64,000 nucleotides of DNA, from the NCBI GenBank assembly GCA_964019055.1, contig OZ025219.1, positions 5,661,868 to 5,725,867 on the forward strand, written 5' to 3'. This DNA is from Anthopleura xanthogrammica (taxonomy: Eukaryota > Cnidaria > Anthozoa > Actiniaria > Actiniidae). The translations under genes were made by a program, and so were the position numbers. The notes beneath the pieces were generated by a model, which made no database searches, was not told the DNA's origin, and saw nothing but the letters and a program-made list of their open reading frames with translations. Below, in pieces: positions 11,701-31,500 of the stretch. Position 1 is the stretch's first letter, and each line of letters opens with the position of its first letter.

Positions 11701-13462
11701 GACAATGTCCAATATTTCTGGCAATGGATGAATTTATTATCTGTCCCTGTAATGTCCTTGGATGAGAAATGGTCCTCAAGAAATCACATTTGCACTCGAA
11801 GCTTCGCTTCTCGGCTAAATGTTCTTTTTTCGGACCATTTCTCATCCTCGGACATTTATATCAGCCGATATCCCAACTGCCCGAAGGGGTTTATTTACTA
11901 AATATACATTTTACAGATGAGAAGTGGATCATCCTACTATATGACGTCATATGGCAGATGACATGTGGATCATCAATACTATATAAAGTCATCTACATAT
12001 CACAGGTCATATTTTACGTCATTTACTAAAGTATTGCTTATTGTTTGATCCAGGTACGTGTACTGGACGAACTGGGGTTACAACGCGCGTATTGAACGAG
12101 CAAGCATGGACGGTGCTGCAAGTTCCCGTCAAGTCCTCGTGAACACCAATATTGGCTGGGTGAACGGATTGACCATCGACTATAACATTGATCGAGTGTT
12201 CTGGGTGGACGCCAAAGTAGACAGAATCGAGTCAATTGCACTGGATGGCTCGGATAGGAGACTGGTAACTAGTATTCCATCCCAACATCCCTTCGCTGTT
12301 ACAGTCTTTGGTGATTTCCTGTATTATACAGACTGGGTTGCCCCTTCAATACGTAAAGTCAACAAGTTTACCGGCAAGAAACATGAGATTATGAAGAAGA
12401 AGCTGTTTGGACCTATGGATATAAAAATATTGCATCTTACGAGACAACGTAACGGTAAATTTGTTTTTGTATGTGGATTCAAATGAGTTCGAATTAGAGG
12501 GAAGAGCTAGGAGAGGAGAGGAGAGGAGAGGAGAGATCGACGCTATGAAGAATTAATACCACATGTGGTATTGGTATTTTGCCAGGAACTAACCCTTGTG
12601 CTCCCAACAATGGCGGTTGTAGTCACCTGTGTCTGTTGTCTGCTGTGACTAAAACCTACTCCTGCAAATGTCCCACTGGAATGAACATGTCATCTGATGG
12701 CAAGACTTGTACTGGTATACCATTCACTGGCCAACCAACTGCATTCCCAACTACCTTACACACTACACAAACAACCACAGCTCAGTCCACGACAAAAACT
12801 AAGAACAGTGGTGGCAAAGTAATCGAGGGATTTCAGACGGAACGTACAAATTCAGAAGGTAAAAAAAAAAATGCACCCCTTTATTGGAACCCATATTAAT
12901 ATGACTTGTCAAGATATAGATAGTAAGGAAAAGAATGACACGTGGTAAAGAATGTGAATAATTAAGGATTTATGATTTATGAGGTGGTTAGTATTAGTTG
13001 TAGGCACTGAGGTTGGTCACGGCCAGGGTTTCTTTACGCCCTTAGTGGTACTTTTACATCCCTCTGATATTGGTTAGTAATGATGAAGTTTTGAGAGATG
13101 GGACCGCCAATTAAAATGGTCAATCGAGCCACATGAAGGTCTATCCATTTGAAGATGTAATTACGAAGGCAGCACTTTTTCCTCAATTTTTTTGAGACCC
13201 TAAGTGTTGGTCCGGCCGGGAATCGAACCACAATCCCTCAGATGTCCGATGCTCAACCAACTGAGCCAACCGTTACCTTATGCATAACCTAAAACTACAA
13301 CATGTGTTTTGTCTTTGTTTACCTTTCTCTTGTGTTGTCATGGTTACAGATGGCGGTGTTGACAAGGACAGCTCCATGTTGAAGACGTTTCTTCCGATCA
13401 CAGCTATTGTCGTGTTTAGTGTTGCTTTCCTGGCTACATTCCCCTTCATTTTCGGGAGATGA
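8743..13462 (+). CDS. LDL-receptor-like membrane protein: YWTD propeller + EGF + TM
   Basis: Six exons join in frame: 8743-8839, 10172-10357, 10559-10754, 12054-12454, 12586-12858 and 13350-13462 (1266 nt, 421 residues). Exon 1 encodes a hydrophobic leader. Residues about 33-293 hold exactly six YWTD-class (LDLR class B) blades, seen as [36 protein letters not shown] and FLYYTDW, each followed by a basic/acidic turn such as LDG. Exon 5 encodes one six-cysteine EGF module (NPC..NNGGCSH.C..CKCP.G....DGKTC) and a Thr-rich stalk. Exon 6 encodes a single hydrophobic helix with almost no cytoplasmic tail. Propeller-EGF pairs in LDLR/LRP proteins act in ligand binding and release; this one has no LDL-A repeats and no endocytic tail, so it is probably a surface-anchored binding protein. 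The EGF and tail exons resemble those of the neighbouring Ig gene. Introns contain a LINE end, a poly-G run, a hairpin and a SINE. Confidence 0.88.
9620..9996 (+). mobile_element. 5'-truncated non-LTR retrotransposon (3' end)
   Basis: About the last 50 codons of a LINE ORF2 are readable, ending at a stop at 9787-9789. They include the typical tail [20 protein letters not shown] followed by LTSFK. The 3' region follows and ends in a TAAATAAAGTT-type tail and CTGT/CTAT microsatellite. It lies in intron 1 of the propeller/EGF gene. The reverse transcriptase core is absent, so it is a dead copy. Confidence 0.75.
10433..10470 (+). repeat. poly-G / G-rich tract
   Basis: A run of about 20 G continues as GGGGGA units, within intron 2 of the propeller/EGF gene. 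It could form a G-quadruplex in the plus-sense transcript. Its length is likely to be unstable in sequencing. Confidence 0.8.
11751..11857. mobile_element. hairpin MITE-like element
   Basis: The left arm AATGTCC..GGATGAGAAATGGTCC and the right arm GGACCATTTCTCATCC..GGACATT are reverse complements around a loop containing CGAAGCTTCG. It lies in intron 3 of the propeller/EGF gene. Confidence 0.65.
13019..13277 (-). mobile_element. tRNA-derived SINE
   Basis: On the minus strand the head reads like a tRNA: box A-like TGGCTCAGTTGG and box B GGTTCGATTCC at normal spacing, followed by a non-tRNA body containing GAGGAAAAAGTGCTGCCTTC. That body resembles SINE bodies common in cnidarian genomes, from memory and not checked. 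It lies in intron 5 of the propeller/EGF gene. The tRNA-like part is not a functional tRNA, because a full cloverleaf does not close. Confidence 0.65.
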
Positions 13463-13511
13463 ATGCTGCATCGTTATTTCGGGACACTATCGTTCTTTTA
13501 GCCCGTGGGAG

Positions 13512-13740
13512 GTGGGGGGATTCCTAAACATTTATACAGGGATGCTCCGCCCAAACTCTCGACCCCATAACCGTTTATTTGTCAAATTTAGGCATAAAGT
13601 TAACCGTTGCATTTACTTTTCTGCCTGAAAAGGACCCCTTTCAAATACCTTAATTATGAATCATGCCAGATATGAATATCTATCGTCACATACAACGGCG
13701 CGTAAGTTCTGCTTTATCGTTTGCAATTGTATTTCCCTCT
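13512..13740 (+). repeat. dispersed repeat, copy 2
   Basis: It shares the ordered blocks GGGATGCTCCGCCC, ACTCTCGAC, GCCAGATATGAATATC and ATCGTC with 7535-7760. Divergence between the copies suggests it is old. Confidence 0.55.
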
Positions 13741-14682
13741 AATGCATTAGAAACGTCTTTGCGTTTTATTAGGGTTCCAAGTTTGAAGCGATTAAAACGA
13801 TTAAAGATATTAATTTTTAGCGGACTCCCGCAGCACTATACTTAAGAAAAAAAGGTAACCCATCAAGTTGATTTCTCATGGCTTGTCCGTCCGTCCCGGC
13901 CTGTACCACCACAGGGTTCCCGCGCACCTGATATTAAAGCAAAACTTGGAAATGCAAAGAAAACATTGTAGAAATTAGACAGAATGCGTGACATTGACCT
14001 TAGTGATGATCATCAGTCAGCGCCGGTATATAGAATAAACCCGCGTACAGCTCCTATTCTAGCAGTTAATTCATCTATATTTAGAGTTTAAAATCCCTAG
14101 AAATGTTCAAAGTGTCCGGTTTAATTTCATAGATTTCGATTCTTTATCGTAAAACATGAGTATTTCTGAAGTTTCAAAAATTCATGTTGATTCTCTTACA
14201 AAAATTTGAGTATAATGAAATGTATCGAATTTCCGTTTTCCGTTTCCGCTTTCCGCCGTTTCATTTTCAACTTTTTACCGCAACCTCCGTAATGACAGCT
14301 ATTTGTATCATTTCCTGTCAAGTGTTTCCATAAAAAAAAAACGTTCTACGAGTGTCCAGCTGTGTCCAGTGTTAGCCAGCCAAGAGACCAAGATCGGCAT
14401 CACCGAGGGAAATCCCTTGCCATGTCTAAGTTTTTGATTGCAAAGAGTACGAAATAAATTTAAATTTGCGGTCATGACTGACTGAGTTCACGAGCAAATA
14501 TACAAATTATCGCTGTCTGATTGGTTAACTTGTAAAAAAATTAATTGTGTAGCCACGATTCGGCGCGTCGCGCTGTTTTAAACTGAAAAAGAAAAGACAA
14601 GTGGAACACAAATAACGAATGAATAAATGGATGGATGGATGAATAAGTTTATTAACTTCCCTAAACGATACAAGTACTTAGA

Positions 14683-14890
14683 CAAGGGCGGATCCAAACG
14701 TTGAGAGGGGGTCCAAATGTTGAGAGGGGGGTCCAAACGTTGAGAGGGGGTCCAAATGTATTCTTCATACAAAATTTACTTCAAACCTTTTGGCAAAACT
14801 AAATTTTACTGGATGAAACAAAAAAATGTAACCTTAGGTATGACAGGGGGTCTGGACCCCCCTGACCCTCCCCCCTGGATCCGCCCTTGC
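14683..14890. mobile_element. hAT-like MITE (family B) copy 1
   Basis: The termini are CAAGGGCGGATCCA and GGATCCGCCCTTG, flanked on both sides by the direct repeat CTTAGA, a clear target-site duplication. The interior is G-rich. Ends starting CA and finishing TG, with a 5-6-bp duplication, fit some hAT-type elements; that class is inferred. Confidence 0.75.
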
Positions 14891-14958
14891 TTAGAAAATG
14901 ATATGGCTCTCCTTCTCCTTCTTTTCCCTCCCCTCCCCCTTCCCCCTCGCCCTCCGCC

Positions 14959-15371
14959 CATTCTCGTACCCAGAGCCTTCTCAGCTTTCTAACGAAAATT
15001 CGTAGGCTCTGGGCAACCCTGAAATTCTATCAAATTTCATTTGCTGTTGAAAATAACACATCATCGCATCCGATTGGTTATTAATAGGATAAACAAACAT
15101 ATCAACAGAAACCAAGCAAGCCAAATCAACTAGAACGGTTATTTATCTTCGAATCTTGAATGAAATCCTATTTCCATTTAACGAACATAAACATTTTTTG
15201 CAAATAGAAGTCGTAAACAAGATGTTAGAAAGGTTGATAATGCATTTTATAGTCAGCGGTCCTGAAATAGAGCATGCGCTCTGACAACCTAGTCGCACGA
15301 TGCTGGCATCCGGTCAGTCCTTTTCCAGAGCCTACGATTTGGCTAATGAGTAGGGTCTGCGAACGAGAATG
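14959..15371. mobile_element. inverted-repeat element, CATTCTCGTACCCAGAGCC ends
   Basis: The left end CATTCTCGTACCCAGAGCC resembles the reverse complement of the right end (GTTCGCAGACCC..), and both ends meet short blocks of a second internal palindrome (CCAGAGCCTACGA). It is about 413 bp and non-coding. Confidence 0.5.
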
Positions 15372-15611
15372 ACCCTCCTCCTCTCCCCTCTTTCCCCAGT
15401 CACCTACTTCCTGTTACACCCATTACTCCGGATTCAGTTATAAATGAAGTAAATACAGTGACCGATTAAAAATCGTACTTTTCTGATTGGGTGAAAATTT
15501 TCCTTCGCACTCCAGCCAATCGAAAGACAAAATTGGCTATTTATTCTATTCACACACAGACAAAGCGTCTACGACTACTGTTTCATGTAATCATATGCTG
15601 ATGACACGAAG

Positions 15612-23304
<7,693 letters not shown>

Positions 23305-25558
23305 CTGGTGACGCTGGTGACTATTATTTATCTTCACTGCTATCTAGCGGTCTCGGGTGCCGAGTAAAATGGCGTTCCCGCTTAGATAGAGGCTTTAATC
23401 CTATATAAGATTAAAAGTAAGCTATTTATAGTTGTCATTATGGGTTTTCAAGAGACTATTCCAGCTTCGAATTCTCTGTCACTCAGGGCTGGGTTGAACG
23501 CACGTCGATTTGAAGTGGAAAATAATCTAGTCTATCTAGTGCATAGTTTTCATGGCTATTGTTGTGTTAATAGTCTTGAAACCGTGGTCCAGTGGGAAAA
23601 AACCCCGGCCATCAAATATACTGAGTGAAGGATAGTTGACGTAAGCATTATACCTACTCAAGGTTCTATTCGTATTTTTTCGATACTTTTTTAATTCAAA
23701 AATATGAAAAAGTTTGAATTCAGTTTAGTTTCCTCGTTCGTTTATTTATGTGTTTATCTATTGATCTATTTATGTAAATTTTTGTAAATTTTTGAGATTT
23801 TATTCAAGATTATTATTAAGAATAATTGTTAGTCTGCTTTCTCTCAGACCTTTTGCTGAAATATAAATAACCAATTGCGCATGCTCACTAGCTAGTTTAC
23901 CGCTGATAGCTATCGCCGCCCTGGTTTCGTTGATTGTGATTTGAGAAATAAGATGAAAGATAATAGATTATCTTTTTCATTCAATAGATAAATATAGACA
24001 AAAATGTAAATAGTTAAAAAAAAAAAAAATGAGTGGATTCGGGGATTGCTTATTAGCTAATAAATATATAATCTACGACAAATAAACAACTGGCAGCCGG
24101 AGAAAAAATGTGACAATGGCGTTTGTCTAGGTTATTGTTTTTGGATCTATTATTTTTTTTGCAGAACCAGTTTATTTAATTTCCCTTAAAACAGCAAGCA
24201 GCAACGCCATCATGAGCTGCGACTCAAATATGGCTTACTCGGGCTGAAGTTCTGATTGTGAAATAACCCATAGTTGGTTTAGAGCGTCACTGTATTGTCA
24301 GCTGTATTGATGTAGAAAACAGAAACAGTAAAGAGGTAACCAGTAATCAATAAACAACATTGTCTCACTCTTAACTGGTGATTTGAATCTCTATACATTA
24401 ATACAATAGGGATTGTAGTCGATGTTTAAACAGCTGAGAATTATAAGATGGTCAAAATAAATGAGGGTATGGGGGTGGAGATGTGACTGGGAGGGTGGGG
24501 TTTGAATGGATTATTAGTACATTGATAGGCATATTAATAAGCATCACGCCAAGGCTAGGTGTAGATATGGAGATCTTGGGGTTGAGTTCAGCTTCATATG
24601 CTCAATGTAAAGTGGAATGATTTATTAATATTGAAAGAAAAGTGTGCAATCTCTCATGCTTTTTTTTCTTTACTTAATTTACTTAATTTTAATTTGCTCT
24701 CTTGCTTGTCCATGTTCTTGTTTGGTTGCTTGGCTACTTCGGCTTGTTTGTTGCTTGCTGGTTGTTTGGTTGTTTGGTTGTTTGGTTGTTTGGTTGTTTG
24801 GTTGTTTGGTTGTTTGGTTGTTTGGTTGTTTGGTTGTTTGGTTGTTTGGTTGTTTGGTTGTTTGGTTGTTTGGTTGTTTGGTTGTTTGGTTGTTTGGTTG
24901 TTTGGTTGTTTGGTTGTTTGGTTGTTTGGTTGTTTGGTTGTTTGGTTGTTTGGTTGTTTGGTTGTTTGGTTGTTTGGTTGTTTGGTTGTTTGGTTGTTTG
25001 GTTGTTTGGTTGTTTGGTTGTTTGGTTGTTTGGTTGTTTGGTTGTTTGGTTGTTTGGTTGTTTGGTTGTTTAGTTGTTTGGTTGTTTGGTTGTTTGGTTG
25101 TTTGGTTGTTTGGTTGTTTGGTTGTTTGGTTGTTTGGTTGTTTGGTTGTTTGGTTGTTTGGTTGTTTGGTTGTTTGGTTGTTTGGTTGTTTGGTTGTTTG
25201 GTTGTTTGGTTGTTTGGTTGTTTGGTTGTTTGGTTGTTTGGTTGTTTGGTTGTTTGGTTTCTTGCCTGCTTTTTCACTAGCTTAATATTGCCAGCTTATT
25301 TGTCACCTTATATACGGAGAAATTCTTACTTAGCCCTCCCCTGACAGCAAGGTTTACTCACAACCCCTTCGTCCTCTCGACAACACCAAACATGTTCAAC
25401 AATTCTTTCTCTTATCATGTTTGAACATTTGCTCAATCCTTTGATAATCTGATGTCACTTATTGCATTATCACAATAGGCTAAAAACTCACAGAACAACA
25501 CTGTGTACGCACAGACTGGATCTCTCTGTTACTGAGCGAGCAACGGCATCATCACACC
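23305..25558. other. intergenic region with an octamer array
   Basis: No gene is seen. AT-rich DNA is followed by the 499-bp GGTTGTTT array at 24760-25258. The short frame at 23440 has no splice or domain support. Confidence 0.5.
24760..25258 (+). repeat. (GGTTGTTT)n array, about 62 units
   Basis: The array is almost perfect, with one interruption at about 25071 (TAGTTG). Because the unit is 8 bp, all frames stay open, giving long FGCLVVWL-type frames on plus and QPNNQTTK frames on minus. None is a gene. Confidence 0.97.
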
Positions 25559-28500
25559 ATGTTACATGTATCTGCATTGTTAGTCGCCTTCCTCATCATC
25601 CTCGGTGAGTATTTCATTAATCTAATCTTACGTAATAACATATCTTGGTCCAATATATTCTTCGGTTAAAAAAAATTGGAAATCATATCAATTTATCTCA
25701 CTTTCTCGCGCAGAGATTGCGCAATCCAAATTTAAAAACTTCAGAGACCAAGAAGCTAACTAATTTTAATTTTCTTCTTTTCTGCAAGCTCTAGAGGGCC
25801 AAGCCAATGCACAAGGTATGTCTCTTAGTTTTAACGAATTCAGTCATCCAAACATTGTGGAATAACAAAGGAAATCGATCCTCTATGAGTACAGACTCGA
25901 GCATTTTAGTGGAAGTGAAAACCGTACGTTAGTCAGAATATTTCTGGAAATTACCCTTCTTTACAATGAACAAAGGTAAATAGTTGAGATACCCAAAAAC
26001 GAAAGTCATGGACGGATAGGAGACCCAACGTTTTAGGAATTCTTTTGAACCGGAATTAGTGGAAGAGTCACCCAACGTGAAAAAGTCTGCATATGTTACT
26101 TATTCTTATAATTTTGAAAATCCATTCCTAACATATTGTGTGTTTTGTATTCCAGCAAGCAAGTGTAGCGTGAAGACAACTACCGACAAGTGTTGTGTTT
26201 TCCCATTCAACTATAAAGGAACACAATACAACACGTGTATCAATGATTACCATAAAAGACCCTGGTGTGCAACAACCGCTGACTACGATCAAGACAAACA
26301 ATGGGGTGATTGTAACTGTGAGTACCATGATGCGAACGCGCAAAGATACACAATGGGGTGATTGTAACTGTGAGTACCATGATGCGCACGCGCAAAGATA
26401 CACAATGGGGTGATTGTAACTGTGAGTACCATGATGCGCATGCGCAAAGATACACAATGGTGATTGTAACTGTGAGTACCATGATACACGCGCAAAGATA
26501 CACAATGGGGTGATTGTAACTGTGAGTACCATGATGCGCATGCGCAAAGATACACAATGGGGTGATTGTGATCGTGAGTATCATGATGGGCACGCGCAAA
26601 GATACACAATGGGGTGATTGTGATCGTGAGTATCATGATGCACATGCGCAAAGATATACAATGTGAAGATGAGGGTTCAAGTCCCTTGAACGCACGCGAG
26701 ATTTAAAAAGCATGACTTATGTTATTTCTTCAACTTTATCAACATTGATCTTTAGCTTCAGTGCGCATATACGATCAAGCTAACCGCTGACCGTGAATAT
26801 ACGTTTACAAGTGAAACCTATTTCGTACAATTAAGATAAATGAAGAAAGAGAATGATGTGACTCTAGCAAAAATACAGAGCTGTCATCATGATAATAACC
26901 AAAACCATTATGACACTAATCGGATGGTAAGGCAACTGTGGAAGTCCTGGCTACAATGAAAAATATACGAAATTAAACAAATAAGGATTCTAATAAAGAA
27001 ATATTTAGAATATCAATTTAGACCTTCGGCAAATTTGCGGTCTTTAAACATCATAGCCATCATGTTGGATGATGTTAGAGTTTTCTCTTTCTCTGTCATG
27101 TCAACTAACATGGCTGCCATGACCTTTTTTAATTCGCACCATCTATAGATCAAGAAGGATTCAAGGAACAAAAACAACATTTCTGTTCATGTTGGGGGTT
27201 TTGTATGACTGTGAAAAGCTCGGTGGCATATGCATGCCTTGCCGCGACCGTGATACTTTTTTAAACTTTGATTGGCAGCTTTTTTGTCGCATAAATGTGA
27301 TTGGATGGAGAGTGAATGCTAGCGCAATGTGATCATGATTGGTCTGGCGGCAGTCCCTAGCCCAGTCACGACCAAGTTCGTGCCGTAAGCTTTTCACAGT
27401 CGTACGAAATCTGCTCTAATTCTTTCTTGTTTTACGTGGCTTTTATATAGTAGTTTGCACATTCTCTCTTGTTAACTGAATATTCAGGAGCGTAGCCAGG
27501 ATTTTCCCATTCGGGGGGGGGGGGGACCCGAATTCAGAACATGAACCAAAAAAAACGCTCACCCCCCCCCCCCCCAAAAAGAAGAAAAAGACCGACCAAA
27601 AAAGGCCAACACGATGGAGGAGGGGAACCCGGACCCCTGTGCCCCCCGGGCTACGCCCCTGAAATTTTTGACTGTCTACCAAACCATATATACATACCCA
27701 ACGTAGGCTCGTCATGACGTGTCGAATTAGTGCAATAAGAAATACTATGACTTTGATCTGCAATGGGAGAACAGTTGATGATTTTAACAAAAAATAACGT
27801 CAGTCACCTTGTATTTTAAATCTGAGTTGTGGAGTCGAATTCTCATGAATGGCATTGGTGCTGTGTGAAACCCAACCTTCCGTAAGAAAATTCCATCGCG
27901 TATATCCACTCTTTAGTCTGTGATCATGAAGTTGTTTGGATAAAAAGCTTGTAGCAGTCAAAAGAAGAATCATCTTCGTCGGTCATTGGTTTTATTTCTG
28001 AGATGCAGTCATTTTCAAGAGAAAGACTTCACAGAAATGTGGCGGCCATGTTGGTTGGTAAGAATTTAGCAATTATGGCTACTATGACGTAACATTTAGG
28101 TTGAAAAAGACAATGATATGTATTCATTGTTTTTGTCCTACTAATTGACGTACCTTCTCAGGTTTAACTGGATCCGTCTGGGTAATTTTTGATTCAGTCT
28201 GTCAAAGAATAAACCAACTTTAATAACTGATTTGTTCTCCGAGGTCACTGAGTAACAAAGTATACGTGCCAGAAATTGTTCAAGGAACTCAAGTTCTTTA
28301 TTGAAATACTGCGCTAAACAAGTCTACTTACATTTATTCTTCTCTCTTCATCCTGATCGATATCTGAAGCATCGTTAGCTATTTGTTCTTCGACTGGATT
28401 AGGCTGAAATAAATGAGTGTATCATTAGCTACTAGTGAAATAAATTAAGAACAGTAAGTTTTCAACGAACATATCTTACCATGAAAATGTAGCCGGAGTC

Positions 28501-31500
28501 ATCGTTTTCTTCGTTTTCTGTGATTATGTAGAAAATTCTATTGTTTTCTTCAGATGATGACTGATAAAGATGAAAAAAAGTTATTTGAAGCTTAATTCTT
28601 GTTGACGATGACACTGTCTTTATGATATTTACGAGCCAAGAGGTCTGGATAGGGAACAACTGTGCCCGAAGTATTGATTATACGTTTCCAAGGATAAGGG
28701 CACAGGTTTTCCTTATAATCCGACTTTAGGATTGTACATAACATATTTTTCCCCCATTGACTTTTCCACTTGTTTTTCATCCATTGTCCCATGCGCGCGC
28801 GCAGATGACGTCAGGATACCGAACCGCGGGAAGAAACCAGAGGAAATACCGCCCGCTCAAACAGCCAATCAGAACGCTCGATTTTTATGATACCGGACCG
28901 GAAAAAATAAAGTATGATAAAATTTAAACAAAACCACTTTACGACGTAATATACATAAATATTTGCAACAAAAGATGAAATGAAATTTTAAAAAATGTTG
29001 AGAACTTTCTCACCATGCTATTCTGGGAGGCATGGCTTTCTTCTGCTTCTATTTCTGTTTCTAAGGCCTTGAGTAATATGCTATAGTTTACTTCCGATGA
29101 TGACTGACATAGGAAAAAATTCAATCATTTGAAAATTAATGAATTAGCTGTTATTGATGATAATTATATGACGACGTGTGGTGTGTAGTGATAACAATGT
29201 GGTAGTCAGCGATGCTGTTGCATAATGTTGTTGATGATAATTATATGCGAAGTGTGTTGTGTATATAGTGATAACAATGGGGTAGTTGATAAGGTTGCAT
29301 TATGTTGATGATAATAATAATATGGCGACGTGTGCGTAATGTTGTTAGGATGATGTTGTCGTTTTAGTGATGGTGGAAATGTCGTTGTAGTAATGGTTGC
29401 TGTTGTTGTTGTATTGGTTCTCATAATGGTGGTTGTGGTTGTTGTCACTAATGTACATGATGACTTTAAGGTTCTTTTTAAGATGGTTACCGTGGATTCT
29501 TCTTCTGTAGCTTGCGCTGCCATATCAACCTGAAACCAATAACTTTTTTAGAAAAGCTGGTCCTTCATTAGATATATCATTTCTACCCCCTCTTAGCAGG
29601 GGCTGATCCATGCAGGAATCAAAGAAAGGGTGGGCCGGAAAACTTCGTCCGAGAGAAAATCTTGAAGACTGTATGCAAATTTCTTATTTTACCAAGTTTC
29701 AAGAAGATACATCTTTTAAAAGGGGGCGCGTCCCCGTTGTCCCACCCTTAAATCCTCCGCTGCTTAGCTTTGCTTAGCTTTATATAAGTAGGAGAAAACA
29801 CGTCGTCATACCTTCCTTATTTTCTCTGTCTGTATTCCCCTGTTAATGTTCGTCCTAACAGTTTTTGATTTCTGCAAGTATAAGTAAGAAACATTGGCTT
29901 TTTCTTGGTGTTGCAGAACACCTGAGACAGGAACACAATAAAACAATAGCCAAGAACAAAGAACTTAGAACGCAACAACACCCTGTAATACAAAGAACCT
30001 TAACCTTGAATACAATACTTCCTGCAACACCAAGGAAATTTTTAATTTTTTTTCAACTTTACCACACTGAGGTGGACAGGTCTAGGTCTAGGACCCGAGA
30101 AAGACTCTATACATTCAACGTGTTCTATAAAATTTCCTGATTTTTCCACTAATTACATTAAAGCATGGATGCTCGCGTTTTGATGCTGATGTAGCGAACC
30201 AGGTTTACAGATTTGAATCCTTGTACATTGCATTTCAAATTTCTCAATTTGCCGTATTAACATTATTTCATATGTGGAATGTTTTCGTCTGTCTTAGATA
30301 CGAAGATATGGCTCAATATTGTAGCTTTTTAAAGTACGAATTGAGGCACGCAAGACGTCTGGAGCGGACTTGAGAAGTAAGACAAGTCGGTTTCTTTAAA
30401 AAAGTTTAATCTTCTTGAATCTCTTACATAAAATATCGTTACATTACTGGTTTTTTAAAACTATATTCAAGATATTAACTTAATCCACCTGATGTTCTTT
30501 TTTCTCGTTTTTGACAGCTTTTTGTGTTCTTCTGAAACGAAGAAACATCCAAATAAGATCTCTGAGTGACAGAAGGGAAGGGCGCGTGTGATTCATTGAT
30601 GTTACTTACGTTTCTTGATTCATGTTATCGTTTCTTTGCATCAATACACGCTGAAAAAATGAAGCAATAGTTCCTAGGTTATTTTTAGAAATGTGTGCAC
30701 TTCAAGGTGATGACGGTGCTTGTCGTGATGATGATGAAGATATTGATATTGATATTTAGTCGTATCGCAATTCTCCTATAAGTTTGCTTGGGAGAGAGCC
30801 GCCAATATAAACACGTATTGTCGGCTAAGAATTACCGTGCGATCGAAGAATCACGATACAAAACTTATTGCGATATATTTTCAGCCACCAATACGGGTTA
30901 TATTGACGGCGTTGGAAGAAAATACATTCGGTATTGGCCTTCGTCGCTTCGCCAGTACGACCAATACGTAAAATAGCCGCCAAAATCAACCCGTATATGG
31001 CGGCTCAAATCAGACGTACTCACCACCAGTGCACTCAACCTTTGGACCCTGAAGGACATAACAAACATTAATTAAAATCCATTTTCAATGCGGGTTTTAT
31101 TATTTCCTACCAATATAATCTAATCAAGAAGACTATTACTATACATGGCCTTACTCTCTCATCATGTGGTTCATCATACGATCATATCTCTTGGCTTCGC
31201 GTAACAGTCTGATCTAAAATAACAAGAAGAAAATGAAGAAGAAATGTACCAATCAAAAGCGTGTTCCTATTACACTACATTTATGACGATATGGCGGACG
31301 GGTTTTTGACCTATCAAAAAGGTGTACGTTAAGGTGTTCCGTTTACACAAAACTATGCTATCCGGACAAAAATTCAAACGCCTTGCGCATGCTGTGCAAA
31401 TCTGGTTCTGACTCCGTTTAAACAGAAGAGACGGTTCCGTGTAAATGGTATATGTACTGGTCAAATATTTAAACGGTCAAAACAAATATTTACCAAAGCA

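Larger units (their letters stand above)
13463..15611. other. intergenic region between two receptor genes
   Basis: There is no gene. It holds dispersed repeat copy 2, a hAT-like MITE and a 413-bp inverted-repeat element. Pyrimidine-rich low-complexity DNA occurs around 14910-14950 and 15370-15400. Confidence 0.5.

Noticed and set aside
13200..13277. Functional tRNA gene on the minus strand
   Set aside because: A and B boxes are present but the stems do not pair fully and a SINE body follows.
24598..25344. Long open frames of about 200-250 codons on both strands
   Set aside because: They are translations of the 8-bp GGTTGTTT array, whose unit length keeps all frames open.
26128..26651. Minus-strand frames of 119-139 codons
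   Set aside because: Repetitive translation of the 52-bp minisatellite; no domain.
27640..27770. Minus-strand segment with acceptor and donor signals as a further exon of the nested gene
   Set aside because: Hydrophobic composition unlike the rest of the protein, and the Lys-stop exon at 27998-27993 already closes the frame; left unresolved.
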